Shown: positions 17,024 through 24,131 of the stretch, piece after piece
Position numbering within the stretch: the first letter of the stretch is position 1
Layout of the letters: each line of letters opens with the position of its first letter
Assembly: GCA_035511515.1 (NCBI GenBank)
Contig: DATKFG010000074.1
Coordinates: 27,036-91,035, forward strand
Length of the DNA stretch: 64,000 nt
Direction: 5' to 3'
Source of the DNA: VBCK01 sp035511515
GTDB lineage: Bacteria > Pseudomonadota > Gammaproteobacteria > Burkholderiales > Burkholderiaceae_F
Position numbers and translations under genes: made by a program
Notes under the pieces: generated by a model
Database searches by the model: none
What the model was told of the DNA's origin: nothing
The model's input: only the letters and a program-made list of their open reading frames with translations

Positions 17024-17479
17024 ATGGTGACTTTGCAAGTAAACGGAGAGGGCAAGCGCGTCGATGCCCCGGACGACATGCCCCTTCTGTGGGTCTTGCG
17101 CGACCTGCTCGGCCTGACGGGTACGAAGTTCGGATGCGGCATCGCGCAATGCGGCGCCTGCACCGTGCACCTGGATGGGTCGCCCGTGCGCTCGTGCCTT
17201 CTGCCGGTCGGCTCGATCGGACAACGCGCAATCACGACGATCGAAGGCGTCGGGACGACAGGTGTTGGCGCCAAGGTGCAGAAAGCCTGGCTCGATCTGG
17301 AGGTGGTCCAATGCGGGTACTGCCAGTCCGGACAGATCATGTCGGCGGTGGCGCTGCTGAACGCCACTGCCCATCCCGACGACTCCGACATCGATGCGGC
17401 CATGGCGGGAAACATCTGTCGTTGCGGCACCTACCTGCGGATTCGTGAAGCCATCAAGCACGCCGCGCAGTCGGCTTGA
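17024..17479 (+). CDS. iorA: [2Fe-2S] subunit of a molybdenum hydroxylase (IorA-like)
   Basis: Small electron-transfer subunit of the xanthine dehydrogenase family, like isoquinoline 1-oxidoreductase alpha. The plant-type cluster cysteines are seen in CGIAQCGAC and the following RSC; the second cluster uses CGYCQSGQ and CRCGTY. The 151-residue length is typical. There is no signal peptide, so it would leave the cell piggy-backed on the Tat-exported large subunit. Its stop overlaps the neighbourhood of the next start. Product class is certain; the gene symbol is by family resemblance and the substrate may be any aldehyde or N-heterocycle. Confidence 0.9.
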   Translation: MVTLQVNGEGKRVDAPDDMPLLWVLRDLLGLTGTKFGCGIAQCGACTVHLDGSPVRSCLLPVGSIGQRAITTIEGVGTTGVGAKVQKAWLDLEVVQCGYCQSGQIMSAVALLNATAHPDDSDIDAAMAGNICRCGTYLRIREAIKHAAQSA

Positions 17480-17496
17480 GCGCGTCCTGGGGTTCG

Positions 17497-19656
17497 ATGA
17501 TGTCTGAATCCAGCACGATTCTGTCGCGGCGGGCATTCCTGAAGGGCGGCGCAGCGGTGGGCGGCGGGTTGCTGCTGGGTTTCCATTTGCCGCTCGCGAG
17601 CGCCGCATCGACCGAGGCCGCAGTCTTCGCTCCCAACGCCTTCATCCGCATCGACCGCCGGGGCAAAGTCACCCTGATCATGCCCCAGGTCGAGATGGGG
17701 CAGGGCGTTTACACCGCCGTCGCGATGATTCTCGCCGAGGAACTGGACGCCCCGTTCGATCAGGTGACGCTGCAAGCCGCTCCGCCCAGCGACGCGCTCT
17801 ACGGAAACCCGTTTTTCCATATTCAAGTTACCGGCAATTCCAATTCGATCCGTGCGTTCTGGATGCCCCTGCGCAAAGCCGGCGCGGGCGCGCGCGTCCT
17901 GCTGGTCAGAGCCGCAGCGCAGGCCTGGAAAGTCGATCCGGCCACGTGTCGCACGGACAGTGGCCAGGTGCTTCACGAAGCCAGTGGGCGCAGGCTCGCC
18001 TATGCGGCGCTGGTCGATCGCGCGGCCGGCCTGACGCCGCCGCCGGAGCCGCCGTTGAAGCCGGTGACCGAATTCAAATTGATCGGCAAGCCGCTCAAGC
18101 GCCTGGATACGCCCGAAAAGGTCAATGGCAAAGTGATTTACGGAATCGACGTGATGCCGCCTGGCGTGAAATTCGCCGCGATTGCGGCCTGCCCCGTGTT
18201 CGGAGGCAAGGTCGGCCATGTCGATGACAACAAGGCCAAGGCCATTGCCGGCGTGCGGCAGGTCGTCGTGCTCGACGATCTCGTGGCGGTGGTCGGCGAC
18301 CACACCTGGGCCGCCCTGAGCGGGCTGAAGGCGCTCGACATCGCGTGGAACGAAGGACCGAATGCCGGTGTCTCGTCGGACGACGTGTGGAAGCAGATCC
18401 GCGCCGCCAGCGAGAAGGAGGGGGTGGTCGCGAAGTCCGTGGGCGACGCAGCCAAGGGCTTGACCAAGGGCGACCTGCTGGAGGCGGCCTACGAGCTTCC
18501 CTTCCTCGCGCATGCGCCGATGGAGCCGATGAACTGCACCGTGCATCTGAAGCGCGACGCCTGCGAGGTCTGGGTCGGCTCGCAGGTGCTGGCACGGGCC
18601 CAAGCCGTGGCCGCGAAGGTCTGCGGCCTGCCGCTTGAAAAGGTGACGGTCCACAATCACCTGATCGGTGGCGGTTTCGGCCGCAGGCTGGAAGTCGATG
18701 GCGTCGAAAAGGCCGTGCGCATCGCCCAGCACGTCGAGGGACCGCTCAAGGTGATATGGAGCCGCCCGGAGGACATCCAGCAGGGTGTCTACCGGCCGGT
18801 CTATCGTGACCGCATTTCCGCAAGCCTTTCGGACGGCAGGATCGCCGCCTGGAAGTACCGGATCACCGGTTCGGCCGTTATTGCGCGCTGGTTTGCGCCC
18901 GTGTTCCAGCATGGCATTGACATCGATGCGGTCGACAGCGCGGTCGATATTCCCTACGACATCCCGGATCTGCGGGTCGAATACGTGCGCGACGAGCCCC
19001 CGGCGGTGCCGACCGGTTTCTGGCGCGGGGTCGGTCCGAACAACAACGTGTTTGCCACCGAAGGCTTCATCGACGAGCTGGCGAAGAAAGCGGCCAAGGA
19101 TCCGGTCGCGTTCCGCCGCGACATGCTCGGAAAGTCGCCGCGCTTGAAGGCCGCGCTCGAGCTGGCGGCGAGCAAATCCGGCTGGGGCAGTGCGCTGCCC
19201 CCGCGTACCGGCCGTGGCGTGGCCGTGCAGACCTCCTTCGGAAGCTTCATCGCGACCGTCGCGGAAGTCGAGGTGGACGAGAGCGGCGAGGTGCGGGTGC
19301 GCCGCATCGTTTCGGCCGTGGATACCGGCATCGTGGTCAACCCGGACACGGTGGTCGCGCAGCTGCAGGGCGGTCTCATTTTCGGGCTTACCGCAGCGCT
19401 GTACGGCGAGATCACCATCAACAAGGGCCGCGTGCAGCAAAGCAATTTCCACGACTACCGAATGCTGCGCATCGACCAGGTGCCTGCCATCGAGGTGCAC
19501 CTGATCAAGAGCGGCGAGGCACCCGGCGGCATCGGCGAGACCGGCACCACGGCCGCGCCGCCGGCCGTTGGCAATGCGATCTTCGCAGCGACCGGCATCC
19601 GATTGCGCCGGCTGCCGATCGATCGCGAGGTTCTGGCAGGGAGGAAGCGCGCTTGA
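17497..19656 (+). CDS. iorB: molybdopterin-binding large subunit of an aldehyde/N-heterocycle oxidoreductase (IorB-like)
   Basis: Catalytic Mo-cofactor subunit, 719 residues. It opens with a Tat signal (SRRAFLKGG then a hydrophobic stretch), so the complex should work in the periplasm. It carries the GGGFGRR loop and the catalytic Glu in GGIGETGT near the C-terminus, both typical of IorB/periplasmic aldehyde oxidases. I chose ATG 17497 after TGGGG; TTG 17476 overlaps the preceding stop and is possible. Gene order small subunit, large subunit, multiheme cytochrome is the usual membrane-linked arrangement, passing electrons to the respiratory chain. Confidence 0.9.
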   Translation: MMSESSTILSRRAFLKGGAAVGGGLLLGFHLPLASAASTEAAVFAPNAFIRIDRRGKVTLIMPQVEMGQGVYTAVAMILAEELDAPFDQVTLQAAPPSDALYGNPFFHIQVTGNSNSIRAFWMPLRKAGAGARVLLVRAAAQAWKVDPATCRTDSGQVLHEASGRRLAYAALVDRAAGLTPPPEPPLKPVTEFKLIGKPLKRLDTPEKVNGKVIYGIDVMPPGVKFAAIAACPVFGGKVGHVDDNKAKAIAGVRQVVVLDDLVAVVGDHTWAALSGLKALDIAWNEGPNAGVSSDDVWKQIRAASEKEGVVAKSVGDAAKGLTKGDLLEAAYELPFLAHAPMEPMNCTVHLKRDACEVWVGSQVLARAQAVAAKVCGLPLEKVTVHNHLIGGGFGRRLEVDGVEKAVRIAQHVEGPLKVIWSRPEDIQQGVYRPVYRDRISASLSDGRIAAWKYRITGSAVIARWFAPVFQHGIDIDAVDSAVDIPYDIPDLRVEYVRDEPPAVPTGFWRGVGPNNNVFATEGFIDELAKKAAKDPVAFRRDMLGKSPRLKAALELAASKSGWGSALPPRTGRGVAVQTSFGSFIATVAEVEVDESGEVRVRRIVSAVDTGIVVNPDTVVAQLQGGLIFGLTAALYGEITINKGRVQQSNFHDYRMLRIDQVPAIEVHLIKSGEAPGGIGETGTTAAPPAVGNAIFAATGIRLRRLPIDREVLAGRKRA

Positions 19657-21017
19657 GCTCATCGGCCGGGACCGCAGCCACGAGGCGGTATATCGTGCCT
19701 GGCATCGTTGCCGTGGCCGTGGTGCTGCTGGTTGGCCTTGTGTGGATCGTGCTTGCGCCCGGACCGATGGATTTCGCCGGCGGCGCCCGGGTCGCACTGA
19801 CCGCTTATCGTGGACCGGATCCCACCGGGGTTCCACAGGAGCTCGCCCGCGCAAGCCTCGTGCGGCGCGGCGAATATCTGGCGCGAGCGGCCGACTGCGG
19901 AGCGTGCCACACCACCCAAGGCGGTGCACCCTATGCGGGCGGGCTGGCCTTCGTGCTGCCGTTCGGCACGCTTTATTCGACCAACATCACGCCGGACCGG
20001 GAAACCGGCATCGGCGACTACAGCGATGCCGATTTCCTGAACGCGCTGCGCAGAGGAATCGGCCGCGGCGGCACCCGTCTTTATCCGGCGATGCCCTATG
20101 CGGCCTACACCTACATGACCGATGCCGATGCGCTCGCGATCAAGGCGTACCTGTTCAGCCTCAAGCCCGTGCACGCCCGGGTACCCGCCGACACGCTGAG
20201 ATTTCCGGCCAACCAGCGCTGGCTGATGGGAGCCTGGTCGTTTCTGTTCAATCCGGGCAAGCGCTTCGAACCCGATACGGCACACAACGTTCAGTGGAAC
20301 CGCGGTGCCTACCTGACCGAGGGGCTGGCGCATTGCGGCGAATGCCACACGCCACGCAATCTGTTCCAGGCCTTGAACAACCGCAAAAAATTCGCCGGCA
20401 CCGTGCTATCCGGCTGGCGTGCCTACAACATCACCAGCCACCGCGACAGCGGCGTGGGTGCATGGTCCGATGGGGACCTGTCGCAGTATCTGGCCAGCGG
20501 CCATGCGGAACTGCACGGCGCGGCAGCCGGCCCGATGAGCGAGGCGGTGGACCAGAGTCTCACCTATCTGACGCAGAGCGATATCGCGGCGATGGTCAAC
20601 TACCTGCGCTCGGTGCCGGCCATCGCAACGCCGGATCTGCCGGCTCCGAATGCGCGGCCAGCGCCGGCTTCGCACCGGGAGGGCGTGGCCACGAATTTCG
20701 ATCCCGGCGGCAAAGCGATATTCGAAGGCGCGTGTGCGAGCTGCCATGCCTGGACCGGGGTCAGTCCGCTCACGCCGTTCGCGACGCTGACGGGCGCACG
20801 CGCAGTGAACGATCCGAGCGCCATCAACGTGGCGCAGGTCGTTCTATCCGGCGCGGAAAGGCAAATACCCGGCGGGCATGCTTTCATGCCCGCCTTCGGC
20901 AGCACCTACTCGGACATCGAGATCGCCAATGTGGCCAATTACGTCACCGCGCGGTTTGGCGCGAAGCCGTCGACGATCACCGCTGAGCAGGTCGCGAAGC
21001 TTCGCCCGGCGATGTAA
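19653..21017 (+). CDS. membrane-anchored triheme cytochrome c, electron acceptor of the molybdoenzyme
   Basis: 454 residues with an N-terminal membrane helix (about 13-35) and three c-type haem sites: CGACH (first domain), CGECH (second) and CASCH (third). The layout matches the cytochrome subunit of alcohol/aldehyde dehydrogenases (AdhB-like). The TTG start at 19653 overlaps the molybdopterin subunit stop by four bases, so expression is coupled. It should carry electrons from the Fe-S subunit to ubiquinone or a terminal oxidase in the inner membrane facing the periplasm. Confidence 0.9.
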   Translation: MSSSAGTAATRRYIVPGIVAVAVVLLVGLVWIVLAPGPMDFAGGARVALTAYRGPDPTGVPQELARASLVRRGEYLARAADCGACHTTQGGAPYAGGLAFVLPFGTLYSTNITPDRETGIGDYSDADFLNALRRGIGRGGTRLYPAMPYAAYTYMTDADALAIKAYLFSLKPVHARVPADTLRFPANQRWLMGAWSFLFNPGKRFEPDTAHNVQWNRGAYLTEGLAHCGECHTPRNLFQALNNRKKFAGTVLSGWRAYNITSHRDSGVGAWSDGDLSQYLASGHAELHGAAAGPMSEAVDQSLTYLTQSDIAAMVNYLRSVPAIATPDLPAPNARPAPASHREGVATNFDPGGKAIFEGACASCHAWTGVSPLTPFATLTGARAVNDPSAINVAQVVLSGAERQIPGGHAFMPAFGSTYSDIEIANVANYVTARFGAKPSTITAEQVAKLRPAM

Positions 21018-21052
21018 GGATCGACACACGGCTGCCAGGCTTGGATGAATCG

Positions 21053-21781
21053 TCAGGTTCCGACCGACCACGCCTCTGACGACGACGAAACGCGGTAGGC
21101 GCAGACGCCGCTTGCCACCAGCAACACGAAGGTCAACGCAAGCAGCGCGCTCACGCCGAATTGAAAGATGACGGTTGCGCCGATCGCAGCGCCCAGAAAC
21201 ATCGTGAACGTGGCCAGCAGTCGACGCCCGGGACGCGGGCTCCTGCCACCTGCCAGGGCCGAGTCGGCGGCCAGCCCCGTCAGCGTCAAGGTCAGCACCG
21301 TCGTGGTCAGGTCTGGAACTCCCAAGCGTCGGGCGGTCGCGTTCTGCACGCCCATCGCCAGTGCCAGCAGCACGATGAGCACGTACGTTTCGGCCCCGCC
21401 GCCTCGGTCGAGCGGCAGGGTCGATGCGACCAGTGCCGCGCCCACCAGCGCAATTTCCACGTACGTGGCGATTGCCAGCAAGCGCCCGCGGTGCTGTCCC
21501 GCGTGCGCGCCCAGGCGCCCGCCAGCGAGCGCTCCGGCCAGAAACGCGGCGGTTGCGGCGAGCGAGGCTGCAATCGAGAAGTCCTTGGCGTCGGCGACCG
21601 CAAACCCGAGAAAGACGACATTGCCGGTCATGTTGGCCACGAACACGTGTCCCAACTTGAGATAGCTCAGCGCGTCGACCAGTCCGGTAACGATGGTGAG
21701 CAACAGCAACAGCGCCGGAAGCGGGCCGTGTCGCTCGTCTCGCCAGAGGTGAACGGCCGAAGCGCCTGAAGCGGTCGACAA
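21053..21781 (-). CDS. DUF1275 (YoaK-like) membrane protein
   Basis: 242-residue integral membrane protein of the DUF1275 family with six hydrophobic helices. The family signature is clear early on: TGLVDALSYLKLGHVFVANMTGN, and later MGVQNATARRLGVPDLTTTVLT. I set the start at TTG 21779-21781, preceded by CAGGAG seven to eight bases away; the frame is open far upstream only as an antisense shadow of the PQQ dehydrogenase. Function unknown in the family. It lies tail-to-tail with the cytochrome gene and downstream of the PQQ enzyme. Confidence 0.85.
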   Translation of the reverse strand: MSTASGASAVHLWRDERHGPLPALLLLLTIVTGLVDALSYLKLGHVFVANMTGNVVFLGFAVADAKDFSIAASLAATAAFLAGALAGGRLGAHAGQHRGRLLAIATYVEIALVGAALVASTLPLDRGGGAETYVLIVLLALAMGVQNATARRLGVPDLTTTVLTLTLTGLAADSALAGGRSPRPGRRLLATFTMFLGAAIGATVIFQFGVSALLALTFVLLVASGVCAYRVSSSSEAWSVGT

Positions 21782-21855
21782 TTCATTGCTCCTGCATGTT
21801 CGGGCAACTGCAGGTGCCGTTTCCCCCGCTATTATGACCAGAATCGAGAGTGCTG

Positions 21856-23802
21856 CTAAGGCAGCGTGAACAGGATCACTGCCGAGGTTCCGGAGCCACC
21901 GAAGAAGCCCGAGACGACGCCTGAGGTGGTGGCCACATACTGCTTGCCCCCGATCTGGTAGCTGATCACCCCGCCGCCGATCGTTCCACCCGTGTTGAAG
22001 CGGTACAGCGTCTTGCCGTCGCTGGCGTCGATCGCCAGAAAATCGTTGTTCAGATCGCCCGTGAACAGCACCCCGCCCGAGGTGACCGTGATGCCGCCCA
22101 CCAGCGGCGTGGGCCACTGCCGGCGCCAGCGCATGGTGCCCTTGGTGGCGTCGATCGCCTGCAGCCAGCCGCGCGCCTGCTCGCGCGGATCGGGCGTGAC
22201 GGCGCCGCCGTAATAGTGCGAGTTCGGCACGAACTGCAGCGGCTGGTCCGACTTCGTGAACGTACCGCACCAGTCCACCGCCGCGACGTACAGTGTCTGG
22301 GTGGTCGGGCTGTAGGCCGGGCCGTTCCACTCCATGCCGCCCAGCAATCCCGGGCAACCGTGCACGCCGGCGACGGTGGGCTGCGCATCGAAATTGGTGC
22401 GGGTCGTAATCTCCAACTCGTACAGCACCTCGTGACTGTCGCGGTCCAGCATGCGCAGCATGCCATCCTTGCCCGAAACGGTCAGCAGGTTGCGCGGCTT
22501 GCCCTTCACCGTCGCGCTGAACAGCGGGCTGACCTGGCTCAGATCGCGGTCGTTGGCATCGGTCGGAATGAATTTGCGGTACCACAGCATCTTGCCGGTC
22601 CGCACGTCGAGCGCGACGGCCGAATTCGTATACAGGTTCAGGCCCGGGCGCGCATCCGGGTAGAAGTCCGGCGACGGGTTGCCCACCGGAAGGTAGAGCA
22701 CGCCTTTTTCGGCGTCCAGCGACAGCGGCGTCCACAGGCTGCCCCCGCCATGTTCGCGCGCCTGCGGGTTTTCCCAGGTCTCCGCCCCCGGCTCGCCCGC
22801 ATCGGGAATCAGGTTGAAGCGCCACACCTGCTCCCCGGTGGTCAGCTTGAAGGCGCCCACCCAGTTCTTGGCGCCCCAATCGGCACCGGCTGGACCGTAG
22901 ATCACCAGGTCTTCGAAAATCAGCGGCGGCATGCTCAAGTACTGACTGGTGCTGGCATCGGCGATCTTCTGGCTCCACAGCAGCGTGCCCTGGGCCATGT
23001 CCACCGCGATCAGGTAGCCGTCGGCGGTGCCGCGCACCACCCGCCCGTCCTTCAGCGCCACGCCGCGGTTGGCGGGCGACAGCACCGCACCCTTGCCGGT
23101 CCAGTTGTAGGTCCAGCGCTCGTGGCACGTCGCCGCATCGATCGCGACGATCGACTTGTCGATGGTCAGGTACATCACACCCTTGTAGACCAGCAGTTCC
23201 GTCTGCGTGGGCCCGGCGCTGTTGGAGCGGTAGATGCACACCGCTCGCAGCTGGGCCGCGTTCGCGGGGGTGATCTGGCGCAGATCCGCAAAACGCTTTC
23301 CGGTGTAGTCCTTGCTCGCGTACAGCCAGTCCTGCTGGTCCTGAGCCGCGTGCAGCAGTTCGTCTTGCGTCGGCCCCTGGGTCGCCAGCGCCTCGTGCGT
23401 GGCGGGCGCGGCGGCCTCCACCGCACTGGCGCGTCCCAGCGTCTCCAGGTACGCGATCACGTTGACCCGGGCCGTCGGGTCCGGCAGCGAAACGGGCATC
23501 GCCGTTCCGGGCACTTCCTTGCTCGACGAGGTCAGGAACGCATCGAGCGTTTTCTCGTCCCACGTGAGCCCCGAGTTGACCATCGCGGGCGAGTACTTGT
23601 AGCCGGGCAGCGTGCCCGCCTTTCTGGCAAAGACACCGGCCAGCGACGGGCCGAATCCGTTCTTTCCGGCCACGCTCGTGTGGCACGATGCACACTGGTT
23701 CGCGAACACGGTCTTGCCGGCTACGGGGTCGCCCGCCGCGTGGGCAAGACCGCCGCACAACGTCACGGCACCGATCGCGAGCCAATTCGCAGCAGATTTC
23801 AT
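21856..23802 (-). CDS. cytochrome c-PQQ beta-propeller fusion dehydrogenase (N-terminal haem)
   Basis: Periplasmic quinohaemoprotein dehydrogenase of 648 residues. The signal peptide ends at LAHAA (about 23), followed by a cytochrome c domain with CASCH (37-41) and an axial Met candidate in GTAMPVSLPD, then a long PQQ propeller (about 165-645). Visible propeller features include AIDAATCHERW, GPAGADWGAKNWVGAFKL, the GGMEWNGPAYSP loop and YGGAVTPDPREQARGWLQAID. In typical quinohaemoprotein alcohol dehydrogenases the haem is C-terminal; here the order is reversed, as I recall for polyvinyl-alcohol dehydrogenase. GGAG precedes ATG 23802. It is divergent from a sensor kinase/NarL pair. Confidence 0.88.
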   Translation of the reverse strand: MKSAANWLAIGAVTLCGGLAHAAGDPVAGKTVFANQCASCHTSVAGKNGFGPSLAGVFARKAGTLPGYKYSPAMVNSGLTWDEKTLDAFLTSSSKEVPGTAMPVSLPDPTARVNVIAYLETLGRASAVEAAAPATHEALATQGPTQDELLHAAQDQQDWLYASKDYTGKRFADLRQITPANAAQLRAVCIYRSNSAGPTQTELLVYKGVMYLTIDKSIVAIDAATCHERWTYNWTGKGAVLSPANRGVALKDGRVVRGTADGYLIAVDMAQGTLLWSQKIADASTSQYLSMPPLIFEDLVIYGPAGADWGAKNWVGAFKLTTGEQVWRFNLIPDAGEPGAETWENPQAREHGGGSLWTPLSLDAEKGVLYLPVGNPSPDFYPDARPGLNLYTNSAVALDVRTGKMLWYRKFIPTDANDRDLSQVSPLFSATVKGKPRNLLTVSGKDGMLRMLDRDSHEVLYELEITTRTNFDAQPTVAGVHGCPGLLGGMEWNGPAYSPTTQTLYVAAVDWCGTFTKSDQPLQFVPNSHYYGGAVTPDPREQARGWLQAIDATKGTMRWRRQWPTPLVGGITVTSGGVLFTGDLNNDFLAIDASDGKTLYRFNTGGTIGGGVISYQIGGKQYVATTSGVVSGFFGGSGTSAVILFTLP

Positions 23803-24131
23803 GGTTCGTCTCCGTTGATTCCGATCAGACTCAGCGACGTGAAATAGCGTGAAAGCGGATACCAACATTCCTAGGATCATGGGACCTTGCTCCTGAAAAT
23901 CGCTCAGCCTTTGATGAATGCGAAAAGGTCCTCGTTGACCTTGGGAAGGGACTGTACGGAAAGCCCGGTTGCCGTGCTAGTCCCGCTGTGCTGCCTTTGT
24001 CACCGGTGTGGCACGGCGAAGCTCCGGTGACCGCCCGCGCGGGTGCAGCGACCTTCGCCCAACCGGTCCAAGTAGACGTTCGCCGCAAAGCTGCGTAATT
24101 TGCCGCGGGTTGGATCGCGCGCCGAATTTAA
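23803..24131. other. 329-bp divergent intergenic region (PQQ dehydrogenase / sensor kinase)
   Basis: Must hold both promoters. It contains the perfect palindrome CACCGGTG (24001-24008) and, on the minus strand, a short open stretch ending at the TGA in 23908-23910 whose last residues (LPKVNEDLFAFIKG) read like the C-terminus of an alpha/beta hydrolase, without a start codon. I see no clear sigma-54 or sigma-70 promoter. Confidence 0.4.

Noticed and set aside
17431..19929. An 832-codon open frame antisense to the molybdopterin subunit gene.
   Set aside because: High GC keeps stops rare on the opposite strand; the translation is Arg/His-rich without domains, while the plus-strand frame is a clear enzyme.
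21782..23785. The DUF1275 reading frame stays open far upstream, giving an apparent 910-residue protein.
   Set aside because: The upstream part is an out-of-frame shadow of the PQQ dehydrogenase on the same strand; the TTG at 21781 with CAGGAG gives a normal DUF1275 length.
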